A stretch of 64,000 bases of DNA, from NCBI GenBank assembly GCA_017517325.1, contig JAFWZW010000004.1:124001-188000 (forward strand), read 5' to 3'. How positions within the stretch are numbered: position 1 is the first letter of the stretch; each line of letters starts with the position of its first letter. The notes below the pieces were generated by a model that worked only from the letters and a program-made list of their open reading frames with translations, had not been told where the DNA came from and searched no databases. Below are positions 1-7,924 of this stretch, one piece after another. This DNA is from Clostridia bacterium. Lineage in GTDB: Bacteria; Bacillota; Clostridia; Oscillospirales; SIG627. Both the position numbers and the translations under genes were made by a program.

Positions 1-755
1 TGAGAGAGATTTTGTTTGAATCCAAGCATTATTCCGCCCTGGTTTTTAAAAACGAAACGGAGATCGCCCACTATGCCGCCGGCATCGTGGTGAATCAAAT
101 GAAGAACAAGCCCGAATTTCTTTTGGGTCTTGCCACCGGCTCCTCTCCCGTTCCCTTTTATAAAGAATTGATCCGTGAGTATCAGGCGGGCAATATCAGC
201 TTTGCCAAGGTGAATACCTACAACCTGGATGAGTATTACCCCATTGATCCCACCTCTCCCCAGAGCTTTTTGGGTTTTATGAGAGAAAATCTCTTCGATC
301 ATATTGATCTGCCCGAAGAGGCCATTCACATTCCCCGCGGCAACGCCCCCGATGCAGAGGAGGAAGCCCGCCGCTATCAGAGAGAGCTGAACCGCACCGG
401 CGGCACCGATATTCAGATCCTCGGTATCGGCTCCGACGGACACATCGGCTTTAACGAGCCCGGTGACGCCTTTATTTACGATACCCACGTAACGGGGCTG
501 ACCCGTCAGACCATTGAGGATAACTCCCGCTTCTTTGAGGATATTTCCCAAGTGCCCACCAAGGCGCTGACCATGGGCATCGGCGGCATTATGAACGCAA
601 AAATGTGCATTCTCATTGCCACCGGCAAAAACAAGGCGCAGGCCATTCACGATGCGCTCAAGTGCGATCCTACCCCCGCCTGTCAGGGAAGTGTGCTTCA
701 GTTCCATCAGAACACCGTGTTCCTGCTGGATGAAGACGCCGCCTCTTTGCTTTAA
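1..755 (+). CDS. nagB: glucosamine-6-phosphate deaminase (5' end clipped by one base)
   Basis: This enzyme converts glucosamine-6-phosphate to fructose-6-phosphate and ammonia in the cytoplasm, the last step of amino-sugar catabolism. The sequence shows the sugar-phosphate isomerase motifs LGLATGSSP near the N-terminus, NLDEYY with the catalytic aspartate, GIGSDGHIGFNEPG, and the late KALTMGIGGI segment. The length of about 250 aa is normal. The window opens with tg followed by codons R-E-I-L-F-E in frame, so the real ATG most likely has its A just outside the window; an internal TTG at position 12 is a weaker start. It pairs logically with the GH20-like hexosaminidase on the other strand downstream, which would release N-acetylhexosamines. 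A strong terminator follows. Confidence 0.96.
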   Translation, partial: REILFESKHYSALVFKNETEIAHYAAGIVVNQMKNKPEFLLGLATGSSPVPFYKELIREYQAGNISFAKVNTYNLDEYYPIDPTSPQSFLGFMRENLFDHIDLPEEAIHIPRGNAPDAEEEARRYQRELNRTGGTDIQILGIGSDGHIGFNEPGDAFIYDTHVTGLTRQTIEDNSRFFEDISQVPTKALTMGIGGIMNAKMCILIATGKNKAQAIHDALKCDPTPACQGSVLQFHQNTVFLLDEDAASLL

Positions 756-772
756 TTACCTATTTAATATGA

Positions 773-803
773 AAGAAACCGCGATCACGCGGTTTCTTTT
801 TTT
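773..803 (+). terminator. intrinsic terminator of nagB
   Basis: A 9-bp stem (GAAACCGCG with CGCGGTTTC, loop ATCA) is followed by seven T residues. Confidence 0.9.
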
Positions 804-817
804 GCCCTTGCGGGCAG

Positions 818-1014
818 GCACGCTCGCCGCTTGATCCCCTCGCTATCGTTACCTTCTCCACCGGGGAAAGTAACGGACGCGGGCTTTGCTTCATATTATT
901 ATATATATTTTAGTAAAAGCCAAAACTGTGATGGATGAATCAATTTTTATTTTAGGCATAAAGTTTCTTCGGTTCCTTCTTTTCAAAGAAGGAACGCCCA
1001 AGCGGCGAGCGTGC
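818..1014 (+). repeat. 197-bp MITE-like element, copy A
   Basis: The element begins GCACGCTCGCCGCTTG and ends with its exact reverse complement, CAAGCGGCGAGCGTGC, so it has 16-bp terminal inverted repeats. It holds two internal hairpins (GTTACCTT/GAAAGTAAC and GTTCCTTCTTT/AAAGAAGGAAC) and an AT-rich middle. A second copy of exactly the same length lies inverted at 7653-7849; by eye they differ at about six positions. It sits just after the nagB terminator. There is no ORF of note inside. Position 1015 onward carries an extra partial copy of the end motif (CCAAGCGGCG). The length and termini suggest a non-autonomous transposable element, but no transposase is in the window and no clear target duplication was found. 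Confidence 0.85.
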
Positions 1015-1096
1015 CCAAGCGGCGGGGCGATGGCAGAGAGGTAAAAAGCAACAAAAGGAAACGAGGACTTTTGGTAAAGTTTTTCATTTTAAAGTA

Positions 1097-1125
1097 TTGA
1101 CTTTGTAGCGTTTACTTGCTATAAT
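1097..1125 (+). promoter_or_regulatory. sigma-A promoter of the giant-protein gene
   Basis: TTGACT at 1097-1102, a 17-bp spacer and a perfect TATAAT at 1120-1125. It lies between repeat copy A and the giant gene, so it belongs to the cassette inside the inverted repeats. The implied transcript starts near 1132 and has a leader of about 110 nt. Confidence 0.85.
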
Positions 1126-1131
1126 ACTATC

Positions 1132-1241
1132 GTGTATCATAATCGGAAATTGACTTTAGGAGCGATGCGCCCCTCGCCAAGGCGCGTTGCTTTCAAGGCA
1201 ACTCCCGATCAAATGCATAAAAATTTTTAGGAGGAAAAGAC
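1132..1241 (+). promoter_or_regulatory. structured 5' leader with a possible 21-codon upstream ORF
   Basis: The leader can fold GCGCC (near 1167) with GGCGC, and GTTGC with GCAAC, enclosed by GGAG/CTCC, which resembles a small three-way junction. A 21-residue ORF (ATG at 1165, TAG at 1228-1230) has GGAG five bases before its start. Its stop codon overlaps the AGGAGG ribosome site of the giant gene, so coupling is possible. I do not recognise a known riboswitch class here. Confidence 0.4.
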
Positions 1242-4200
1242 ATGCAAAATAAGAAACTTCTTTCCGTTTTGCTCTCACTGGTTCTGGTGTGCACCTGCAT
1301 CGCAGGCATGCTCATTCTGAACGCAAGCGGCGAAGCAAGAACCGCGCCTCACCCTGTGGAGCTTGTGGACGGAAGCATTGCAGAAACCTTGAATGGTTTT
1401 GACGTATCCCAACTTGCTGCTAACGAATACGTTGAAATCACTTTGGATGCAGGAGTTTCCGTTGACGCCGAGATCGACGAAAACGGCCTGCTCTTTGGTC
1501 TTGAAACAATTTTTGTTGGAAACGAGCGCCTTCCCATCACCATTAAGGGTGAGGGCTCCATTACGTTTGAGAACGTTACTGCGGGTCAAAACGTTGCTTG
1601 TGCCAACAACTACACCTTCGAAGGTATTGATTTCCTTGCTGCGGACGCGGCAAATCCCTTCAACTTCTACGCTGGCTCCGGCGAAGTCAAGCTGGTAGAC
1701 GTTGCACTCACTTCGGGTGAGGATGATCTCGAAACCGAAGATGTAGATGAGAGCGTAAATCCGAAGGCAAACGTTAAGTTCTATGCCGATAACTTCACTA
1801 CAGCTGCATTTGCAGGCTGGGAAAGTGACCACATTGCCGCTGCAAAGGGCACCGGCACCCTGATCCCCACCTCTCTGACCCTTGAAGGTGTGGATTATTC
1901 CTGGGCTGAGTATGCAGAAGGCAAGATGGATGAAAACTACGTGACCGACACGAAAGGCATCAACCGTTCCTTGGCTTACGTTGGTACTATCGGCTGGACC
2001 GATGAAGAATATGTAGGCGCTACGGGTGCAGACCTGGTAAAGGCTTCTGATACCAGTGCTACCATCAACCTGACCGACGTGACCCTTGACGGCTTCGTTG
2101 GCCGTACGGCTGATGCGGATTCCCCCGTTGCTTTGATGAACGTTGTCGTTAACGACAGCACTGCCGACAACACCGGTACTACCATCATCGACTTCGTCGG
2201 CTTGGGTATCGGTACCATCAACTCCGCCGGTGCCGGCTCTACTGCTAACGCAGCTCTGCCCAATTTTGACTGCAATATCACCATCAACGGCGGTACTTTT
2301 GGTGTCACCGGAAAAACTGATTCCAACACCATGATCGCCCGCGGCGTTGCCTTTACCGGTAATCTTACCACTACCATCAACGGCGGCCACTTTTATGATA
2401 GCGTTATGCTTGGCTATGGCGACGGCGCGAGCAGTAAGGTCTACGGATGCGTTACCGCTAACCTGAACGGCGGTACGTTCGACGGTGTTGTTTATGGTAC
2501 TCAGCTGGGCTCGATGGAATTTGCAGAAGATGACCCCAATCCTTTTGCAAACTTTGTGACCATCAAAGATGCAACCATTGCGCAATATCAAGGTACCCGT
2601 GTAGGCGGTGACGTGAAAACTACTGTCGAAAGCGGTAGTACCATCACCACTTACTATGGTTGCTACAACTCCAGTTCTGCCGGTATGAACGGAGATATCA
2701 CCAACGTGATTAACGGCGGTACGATTACAACCTTCTACGGCACCGGTGGTGCTTACTATCGTGAAGAACAAGAAACCGGAAAAGTGGATCCGGAAGATGA
2801 AGAATCCGTTACGGACTATGTGCCTTTCCATCCCAGATATATTTTGGGCAACATAGTCAACGAATTCAACGGCGGTACGATCGGCACTGCCTACGGTGCC
2901 GGTAACTGTCAAACCATTGTTAATTTGACGAATACCCTGAACGGTACCAAATTTACCAAGTTTTTCGGTACCTACTCCAACGGTTGGAAGAACCAGCTTG
3001 GTGATGATGCCGGTACGTATTATATTTCCGTGCCCAATATTACCGGTACCTTTACCACCGAAATCACCGGAAGTGATAACAATCTGAATTTAGAGGCAAC
3101 CGCTTCTCAATACGAAGGTCAATATGACTCTTTCAATGCAAATTGCCATATGCTGGGTTCCTACATCAATATCGATGGCGACGTTGTTTTCACCATCGGT
3201 GATGAAAATGGTACTGTGCGCCGTTCATTTGCTAACGGTGCTTTGGTATACACCGTTGGTGGTAATGCCAACGCTCCGTATTTGGAACTCTGCTCTGTGA
3301 AAAATGCTACGCTCAATATAAACTGTGTTTACACCGGTGGTGAGCCCGGCCATTTCAACGTGGACGTAGTAGAAGATATGACGGTTAATATCCGCAACAG
3401 CCGATTCAACAGCCATATGCAGGCTGTCGGTACTCTTTGTGAAATCGGCGGCGATATGAATTGTAATGTCATTGACTCGCACTTCTCTAAAACCTCTTCG
3501 AAGGTAGAATGGAGAAGATTTACTGTTGTAGGAACTGACGTTGGCGGTGACCTCAACGTACTCTTTGACAATGTGGCGGCAGCTGCTGCTACGGATGTTT
3601 TGGTATCCGGTACCGGCGCAGGCGCTAACACTCTACCTTGTGTCGGTGTTGAACAGGACGGTAACGTTACTGTTACGTTAAAAGACTGCACTTTTAGTGG
3701 ACTCTATGACGGTATCCGCGCCAACGTAGGCGGCAAATACCATCAGATATTCGAAGGCACCAACAACATCGCAGATGGCTTCCCCGAGATCAACTACAAC
3801 GTTGGTACGCTGGAGACCACCATTGCCGGTACCTTTAAGGTTGGCAATACCGATTATTTTGCTACCAACCCCTACTACGGCAACACCGGTACCGGTGTTG
3901 TAGGTGAAGTTATCAACAACATCAAAGCAGGCGCAGCATTGAAAAAGGGCTTCTACGGCACCGGTGCTGCTACTATCAACGTTGGCGAAGACGGCTACGT
4001 TATCCCCGTTGATGCTGAAAACGGCACCCTCTATACCGGCTCTCCCGTAGGTACGTTTACGGAAGTGAAGATTCCTTTGACCGAGGATGACCCCGCTACC
4101 GAGGACGTAGATGAGGCTACCTACGATGTTAAGTACACTTATACCCCCGGTAACGTTACCAACAACGTTTACGGCGGTACCGTCGGTATTTATAAGAAAA

Positions 4201-7200
4201 ACGGAACAGCAGGTGTTGACACAACGACCGAAGCGCGTTTCCTTGGTACCGGTGAACAGACGATTAATAAGGTAACCACCAATATGTACGGCGGTACGAT
4301 CTACCGGCCTTTTGGCACAAGTTCTACTTTATCAAATTCCAATGGTTGTTACTTCGGTAACTATGGCCCTGTTTTGGAAAGTGTTAACAACAATATTTAC
4401 GGCGGTTCCATTGGCTACAACTTCTTCGGTTCCAACGGCGATCTCACCTGCGCAGTCAATACTACGGTTGGCGCAAGCTTCTATAACGGTGACGTAGATT
4501 TGGCAACGTTGTCTTTCACCGCACGTCCATGCTTTGCCGGCGGTAACGCAGGTAGCTATACTTTTACTGACGGTGTTGTATCCGGATGGACCAAAAACGC
4601 TGACGTTACCGGCAAGACCGGTCCTGTGAAGATCCGCATTAATCTGAACACGCCCGAAACAAGTAAAACTTTGGCGGTTAGCGCGTTCCTTTATAACTGT
4701 GCGATTCAGAATGGTACTTCTGCAGACTACGCTGTCGATATTTCAGTCGTTGATACTTCATTTGGCAACCACAGCGATTTCAACTGCGTTGGAACAACTG
4801 ATGTTGAAGGCAACGTCAAGATGAATTTTGAAAACGTAAAATATACCAACGCTTCCCGTAGAATTGAATTCCTGAATAGTGTGAAGGGAAATGTTGAGTG
4901 GTCGATGAACGGTGTGGAATATACAGCTACCCACTCTCCTAACTCAAGTTACATTCAGAACGTTGAAGGTAATGTAACTGCAACCTTTAAGGATGTTACG
5001 TTCGCCTCTAAAATTGAATATGTGTTTATTCAAAAAGTTTCCGGCAACGTTGAAGCAACCATTGAAGACATCCTTTGCACCGAGGATACAACGCTTGCTG
5101 CTTTGTATTATGCAGGTGGTGACGTAAACGTTACGATCGACAACGTTTATGCTACTGATGCTGACACCCAGGAACGCAAAGCCATTACTGATTTGAGACC
5201 TTATGTTGGTATTTTTGCTGATGACGAAGACAAACAGCTTGGCGATGTTACCGTAACCGTTAAGAACGTTTCTGCTACGGCAGGCGTGAGATTCGTAGAA
5301 AACGTTACGGTTGCCGGTGATCTTACCTGCAACGTTGAAAACGTTGATTTAGCCTCTTACGTTGAGCTCTATTATAACAACGGAGCAAAAATCGTTGGTG
5401 AAGACAATAGCGAAACCCCTGCAAACCTTCTTAAGGGCGATCTGATCGTGAACATTGGTCCCAACGAAGCAGCGATGGCTGATGGCAATGCCAACGGCCT
5501 CACGGTTGGTGGCGATTTTGCCTTTGTGAACGCTGCAAGCGATGCAAATTATACTCAGATCCTCGGCGATATCTACGCAACTGTAGAAAATGCAACCTTT
5601 AATGCTAAAATGCGCGACGTTGCTATTAACAATGACAACGTAGACAGCGCAGCAAGCGTTTATGCCAAGTATACCAGATGTACCTTCGCCGCCCAAACCC
5701 AGCTTGCTAACAGAGCACAGACCATTAATGGCAAAAAGCCCCAGCACATGCGCATTGAGCTGGATAGCTGCACCATCACCGGTAACGTTGCTGCTCACAT
5801 GCAGTCAGGTACTGCGAGCACCGGCGTTTACGTATACGGTGATACCGTGATCGGTGCCGAAGGCGCAGAAACCGATGCAGTTCTTGCCATTTCCAGAAGA
5901 GACAACAACAGATCCTACATTGGTGCAAAATACTCTGAAAACGGCCCCGTTCCCACCCCCACCACCATTACTCTGTATGAAAACGGCGCTCTCTACGGAA
6001 ACAGAGGTGATGGAATTTCTACCAAGGGTATTGTTGCCATTTACGACGTAACCGTTAAGGGTACCGGTCTCTTTGCAGCTTGTCCTGACGGTGTAGCTGA
6101 CGTAGAAGGCGAAGATGCTACTCTCGGCTATCAGTACAACACTGATAATAAGGGTAGCCTTACCCTGAAGGGCAACCTTGCTGTTCCCAACGGTGAGAAT
6201 CCCCAGATCTATCTGAATGCGGCAGAAGAAACCGCAAGTGTATCTCCCGCAGCAGGTGATAACTGGATTGATCCCACCGAAGGCCTTGCAAGCAAGATTT
6301 ACGTTAACATCGTAGGCGTTGATGCTGCTGCTCAAAAAGCTGTTTTGGATAAGATCGCTCCTGCAAACCTCCTGGGCTGCACCAACAACGGTTATAGAAA
6401 CTATGAAAGCTTCACCATCTACGGCGTTGATGCTGCTTTGAATGTAGAGAAATCTCTGATGGTCAGCATGGATCTTAAGGAGCGTATCTACATCAAGCTG
6501 TGGCTCCCCGTAGCAAACGTTCAGGCATACTTTGATGGCGGCTTCAAGAATATGCAGGGTCTTGATGCTCTTGACGTAGGCGCCACGCTGGACGAACTGA
6601 AGGATGGCGAAACGGTTCTCAGACCTGCTCGCGACCTCGGTTGGACTACCATTACGAAAGCTGACTTTGATGAGAATAAAGTAACCATTGAGTCTGCTGA
6701 AGGCGTTGATTACGTGGTCGTGAACCTCGGTTCCGTAGCTTCCAACGACTTTAACACCAACATTTCCTTCTTTGCTTCTCAGCAGGCTGTTCTCAATATC
6801 GCTCCCGAAGCACCCTACACCATGCTTGACTTTGCAAAGAAAGGTGTTGAACTGTACAAGAATAAAGAAGGCTGGAAGAACCTCTTCAACGCTCTCTACA
6901 ACTACGGTGCATCCGCTTGCGAGTTGCCTCTGCTGGCAGCAAGTGACGTTGAAGGTGTTGAAACCGTGATTGATAAGGAATTTGTTGTAGGAGCAATGGA
7001 TGACCTCGAAGTAGTTGGTCTTGCCAACAAAGAGGGCGTTCTTAACTTCAAGACCGTATCTCTCCTGATGGGTGATGCGATCGGTTACCGCTTCAGAGGC
7101 CAGCTTGCTGATCCTGAGGCTAAGATCACCAAGGATGACATCGTTCTCAAGGTAAATGATCAGGCTACCACCAATTACGCTCTGTACGTAGAAGAAGACG

Positions 7201-7406
7201 GTTTCTTCGCGATCGACGTTTACGTAAGCTTTGATCACGTTGCAGAAGAGCTCGACTTCGAGATCACTGCATTCGATGCTTCCCTTAAGATCAATAGCAG
7301 CTTGAAGGGTTACTCTGAGCAAGTAATTGAGAAAGATGGCGATATGACTCTTGCTCTGGCACAGCTTGTTCAGGCGGTTTACAATGATCCGTCTGCTGAA
7401 AACTAA
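1242..7406 (+). CDS. giant secreted beta-helix-like repeat protein (2054 aa)
   Basis: The protein has a Sec signal peptide (KKLLSVLLSLVLVCTCIAGM, about residues 4-30) and then a long repetitive region. From about residue 348 to 1060 it carries repeated INGGTF/LNGGTF/VYGGT/MYGGT/IYGGS rungs, usually followed by a YG or FG turn. From about 1187 to 1490 the repeats change to GNV/GDV rungs (EGNVTATFKDVTF, SGNVEATIEDI, GGDVNVTIDNV, GDVTVTVKNVSA). Such Asn/Gly/Thr/Val periodicity is typical of right-handed parallel beta-helices found in adhesins and polysaccharide lyases. A different C-terminal module (about 1730-2054) contains LFNALYNYGA, resembling a segment common at the C-termini of secreted Clostridia proteins. 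There is no LPXTG motif, C-terminal membrane helix or dockerin. The ribosome site is AGGAGG. The role is unknown; adhesin or surface-layer-like is inference. Confidence 0.9.
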   Translation: MQNKKLLSVLLSLVLVCTCIAGMLILNASGEARTAPHPVELVDGSIAETLNGFDVSQLAANEYVEITLDAGVSVDAEIDENGLLFGLETIFVGNERLPITIKGEGSITFENVTAGQNVACANNYTFEGIDFLAADAANPFNFYAGSGEVKLVDVALTSGEDDLETEDVDESVNPKANVKFYADNFTTAAFAGWESDHIAAAKGTGTLIPTSLTLEGVDYSWAEYAEGKMDENYVTDTKGINRSLAYVGTIGWTDEEYVGATGADLVKASDTSATINLTDVTLDGFVGRTADADSPVALMNVVVNDSTADNTGTTIIDFVGLGIGTINSAGAGSTANAALPNFDCNITINGGTFGVTGKTDSNTMIARGVAFTGNLTTTINGGHFYDSVMLGYGDGASSKVYGCVTANLNGGTFDGVVYGTQLGSMEFAEDDPNPFANFVTIKDATIAQYQGTRVGGDVKTTVESGSTITTYYGCYNSSSAGMNGDITNVINGGTITTFYGTGGAYYREEQETGKVDPEDEESVTDYVPFHPRYILGNIVNEFNGGTIGTAYGAGNCQTIVNLTNTLNGTKFTKFFGTYSNGWKNQLGDDAGTYYISVPNITGTFTTEITGSDNNLNLEATASQYEGQYDSFNANCHMLGSYINIDGDVVFTIGDENGTVRRSFANGALVYTVGGNANAPYLELCSVKNATLNINCVYTGGEPGHFNVDVVEDMTVNIRNSRFNSHMQAVGTLCEIGGDMNCNVIDSHFSKTSSKVEWRRFTVVGTDVGGDLNVLFDNVAAAAATDVLVSGTGAGANTLPCVGVEQDGNVTVTLKDCTFSGLYDGIRANVGGKYHQIFEGTNNIADGFPEINYNVGTLETTIAGTFKVGNTDYFATNPYYGNTGTGVVGEVINNIKAGAALKKGFYGTGAATINVGEDGYVIPVDAENGTLYTGSPVGTFTEVKIPLTEDDPATEDVDEATYDVKYTYTPGNVTNNVYGGTVGIYKKNGTAGVDTTTEARFLGTGEQTINKVTTNMYGGTIYRPFGTSSTLSNSNGCYFGNYGPVLESVNNNIYGGSIGYNFFGSNGDLTCAVNTTVGASFYNGDVDLATLSFTARPCFAGGNAGSYTFTDGVVSGWTKNADVTGKTGPVKIRINLNTPETSKTLAVSAFLYNCAIQNGTSADYAVDISVVDTSFGNHSDFNCVGTTDVEGNVKMNFENVKYTNASRRIEFLNSVKGNVEWSMNGVEYTATHSPNSSYIQNVEGNVTATFKDVTFASKIEYVFIQKVSGNVEATIEDILCTEDTTLAALYYAGGDVNVTIDNVYATDADTQERKAITDLRPYVGIFADDEDKQLGDVTVTVKNVSATAGVRFVENVTVAGDLTCNVENVDLASYVELYYNNGAKIVGEDNSETPANLLKGDLIVNIGPNEAAMADGNANGLTVGGDFAFVNAASDANYTQILGDIYATVENATFNAKMRDVAINNDNVDSAASVYAKYTRCTFAAQTQLANRAQTINGKKPQHMRIELDSCTITGNVAAHMQSGTASTGVYVYGDTVIGAEGAETDAVLAISRRDNNRSYIGAKYSENGPVPTPTTITLYENGALYGNRGDGISTKGIVAIYDVTVKGTGLFAACPDGVADVEGEDATLGYQYNTDNKGSLTLKGNLAVPNGENPQIYLNAAEETASVSPAAGDNWIDPTEGLASKIYVNIVGVDAAAQKAVLDKIAPANLLGCTNNGYRNYESFTIYGVDAALNVEKSLMVSMDLKERIYIKLWLPVANVQAYFDGGFKNMQGLDALDVGATLDELKDGETVLRPARDLGWTTITKADFDENKVTIESAEGVDYVVVNLGSVASNDFNTNISFFASQQAVLNIAPEAPYTMLDFAKKGVELYKNKEGWKNLFNALYNYGASACELPLLAASDVEGVETVIDKEFVVGAMDDLEVVGLANKEGVLNFKTVSLLMGDAIGYRFRGQLADPEAKITKDDIVLKVNDQATTNYALYVEEDGFFAIDVYVSFDHVAEELDFEITAFDASLKINSSLKGYSEQVIEKDGDMTLALAQLVQAVYNDPSAEN

Positions 7407-7422
7407 TCGGAGGTGAAAGGAA

Positions 7423-7578
7423 ATGAAGAAAATGAAATATGATGCACCTCAGATCGAAGTTGTGCGTTTTGAACTGGAAGAGATCCTGAATACCGATGCT
7501 ATTATCAGTGGTACCAAAATGGACGGCGGCGTAAAAGAAGTCGGCGGACTGGACCTTGATAGCTATCAGATGGCTTGA
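7423..7578 (+). CDS. 51-aa conserved-looking small protein downstream of the giant gene
   Basis: This ORF runs from ATG at 7423 to TGA at 7576-7578 with a good ribosome site (CGGAGGTGAAAGGAA), 16 bases after the giant gene, so both are almost certainly on one transcript ending at the terminator at 7593-7631. The sequence starts MKKMKYDAPQIEVVRFELEE and continues with an ILNTDAIISG segment and a Gly/Asp-rich tail ending in DSYQMA. There is no signal peptide or membrane helix. From memory, short proteins with a KYxxPxIEVVxFxxEDI opening are common in gut Clostridia and are mostly unannotated. The charged leader-like first half and short variable tail resemble precursor-peptide organisation, but no modification enzyme is nearby. 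Function unknown. Confidence 0.75.
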   Translation: MKKMKYDAPQIEVVRFELEEILNTDAIISGTKMDGGVKEVGGLDLDSYQMA

Positions 7579-7592
7579 TCTTCCAAATTAAC

Positions 7593-7631
7593 AAAAAAAG
7601 AAGCAATCCGAAAGGATTGCTTCTTTTTTTT
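7593..7631 (+). terminator. intrinsic terminator of the giant-protein cassette
   Basis: AAGAAGCAATCC, loop GAAA, GGATTGCTTCTT, then a long T tract. The inverted repeat copy B begins immediately after it. Confidence 0.92.
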
Positions 7632-7652
7632 CCCGGCACGCTCGCCGCTTGG

Positions 7653-7849
7653 GCACGTTCGCCGCTTGGGCGTTCCTTCTTTGAAAAGAAGGAACCGAAG
7701 AAACTTTATGCCTAAAATAAAAATTGATTCATCCATGAAAGTTTTGGCTTTTACTAAAAAATATATAATAATATGAAGCAAAGCCCGCGTCCGTTACCTT
7801 CCCCGGTGGAGAAGGTAACAATAGCGAGGGGATCAAGCGGCGAGCGTGC
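7653..7849 (-). repeat. 197-bp MITE-like element, copy B (inverted relative to copy A)
   Basis: The reverse complement of this segment matches 818-1014 over its full length with about six differences, including the 16-bp ends and both internal hairpins. An additional unit of the end motif (GCACGCTCGCCGCTTGG) sits in tandem at 7636-7652, giving two copies 17 bp apart. Like copy A it directly follows an intrinsic terminator. Together the pair places the 6.6-kb giant-protein cassette between long inverted repeats. The stretch 7579-7924 holds otherwise only terminators. Confidence 0.85.
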
Positions 7850-7883
7850 CCAAGCGGTAAGGGCGGGAGGTTGGTAAGGAATA

Positions 7884-7917
7884 AAAAATACTCTGTGCGG
7901 CTGCACAGAGTATTTTT
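7884..7917 (-). terminator. intrinsic terminator of the hexosaminidase gene
   Basis: AAAAATACTCTGTGC pairs with GCACAGAGTATTTTT across a short loop. It lies just downstream of the minus-strand gene ending at 7925. Confidence 0.85.
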
Positions 7918-7924
7918 CGTGGCA

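Noticed and set aside
1132..1241. Cyclic-di-GMP or other named riboswitch before the giant gene
   Set aside because: I could not find the conserved core of any class I know; only generic hairpins are visible.
1275..2912. 545-codon open frame on the minus strand opposite the giant gene, and a similar 505-codon frame at 5805-7322
   Set aside because: They are shadows of the low-complexity giant gene; no ribosome site, no protein-like domain, and the plus-strand gene has signal peptide, promoter and terminator.
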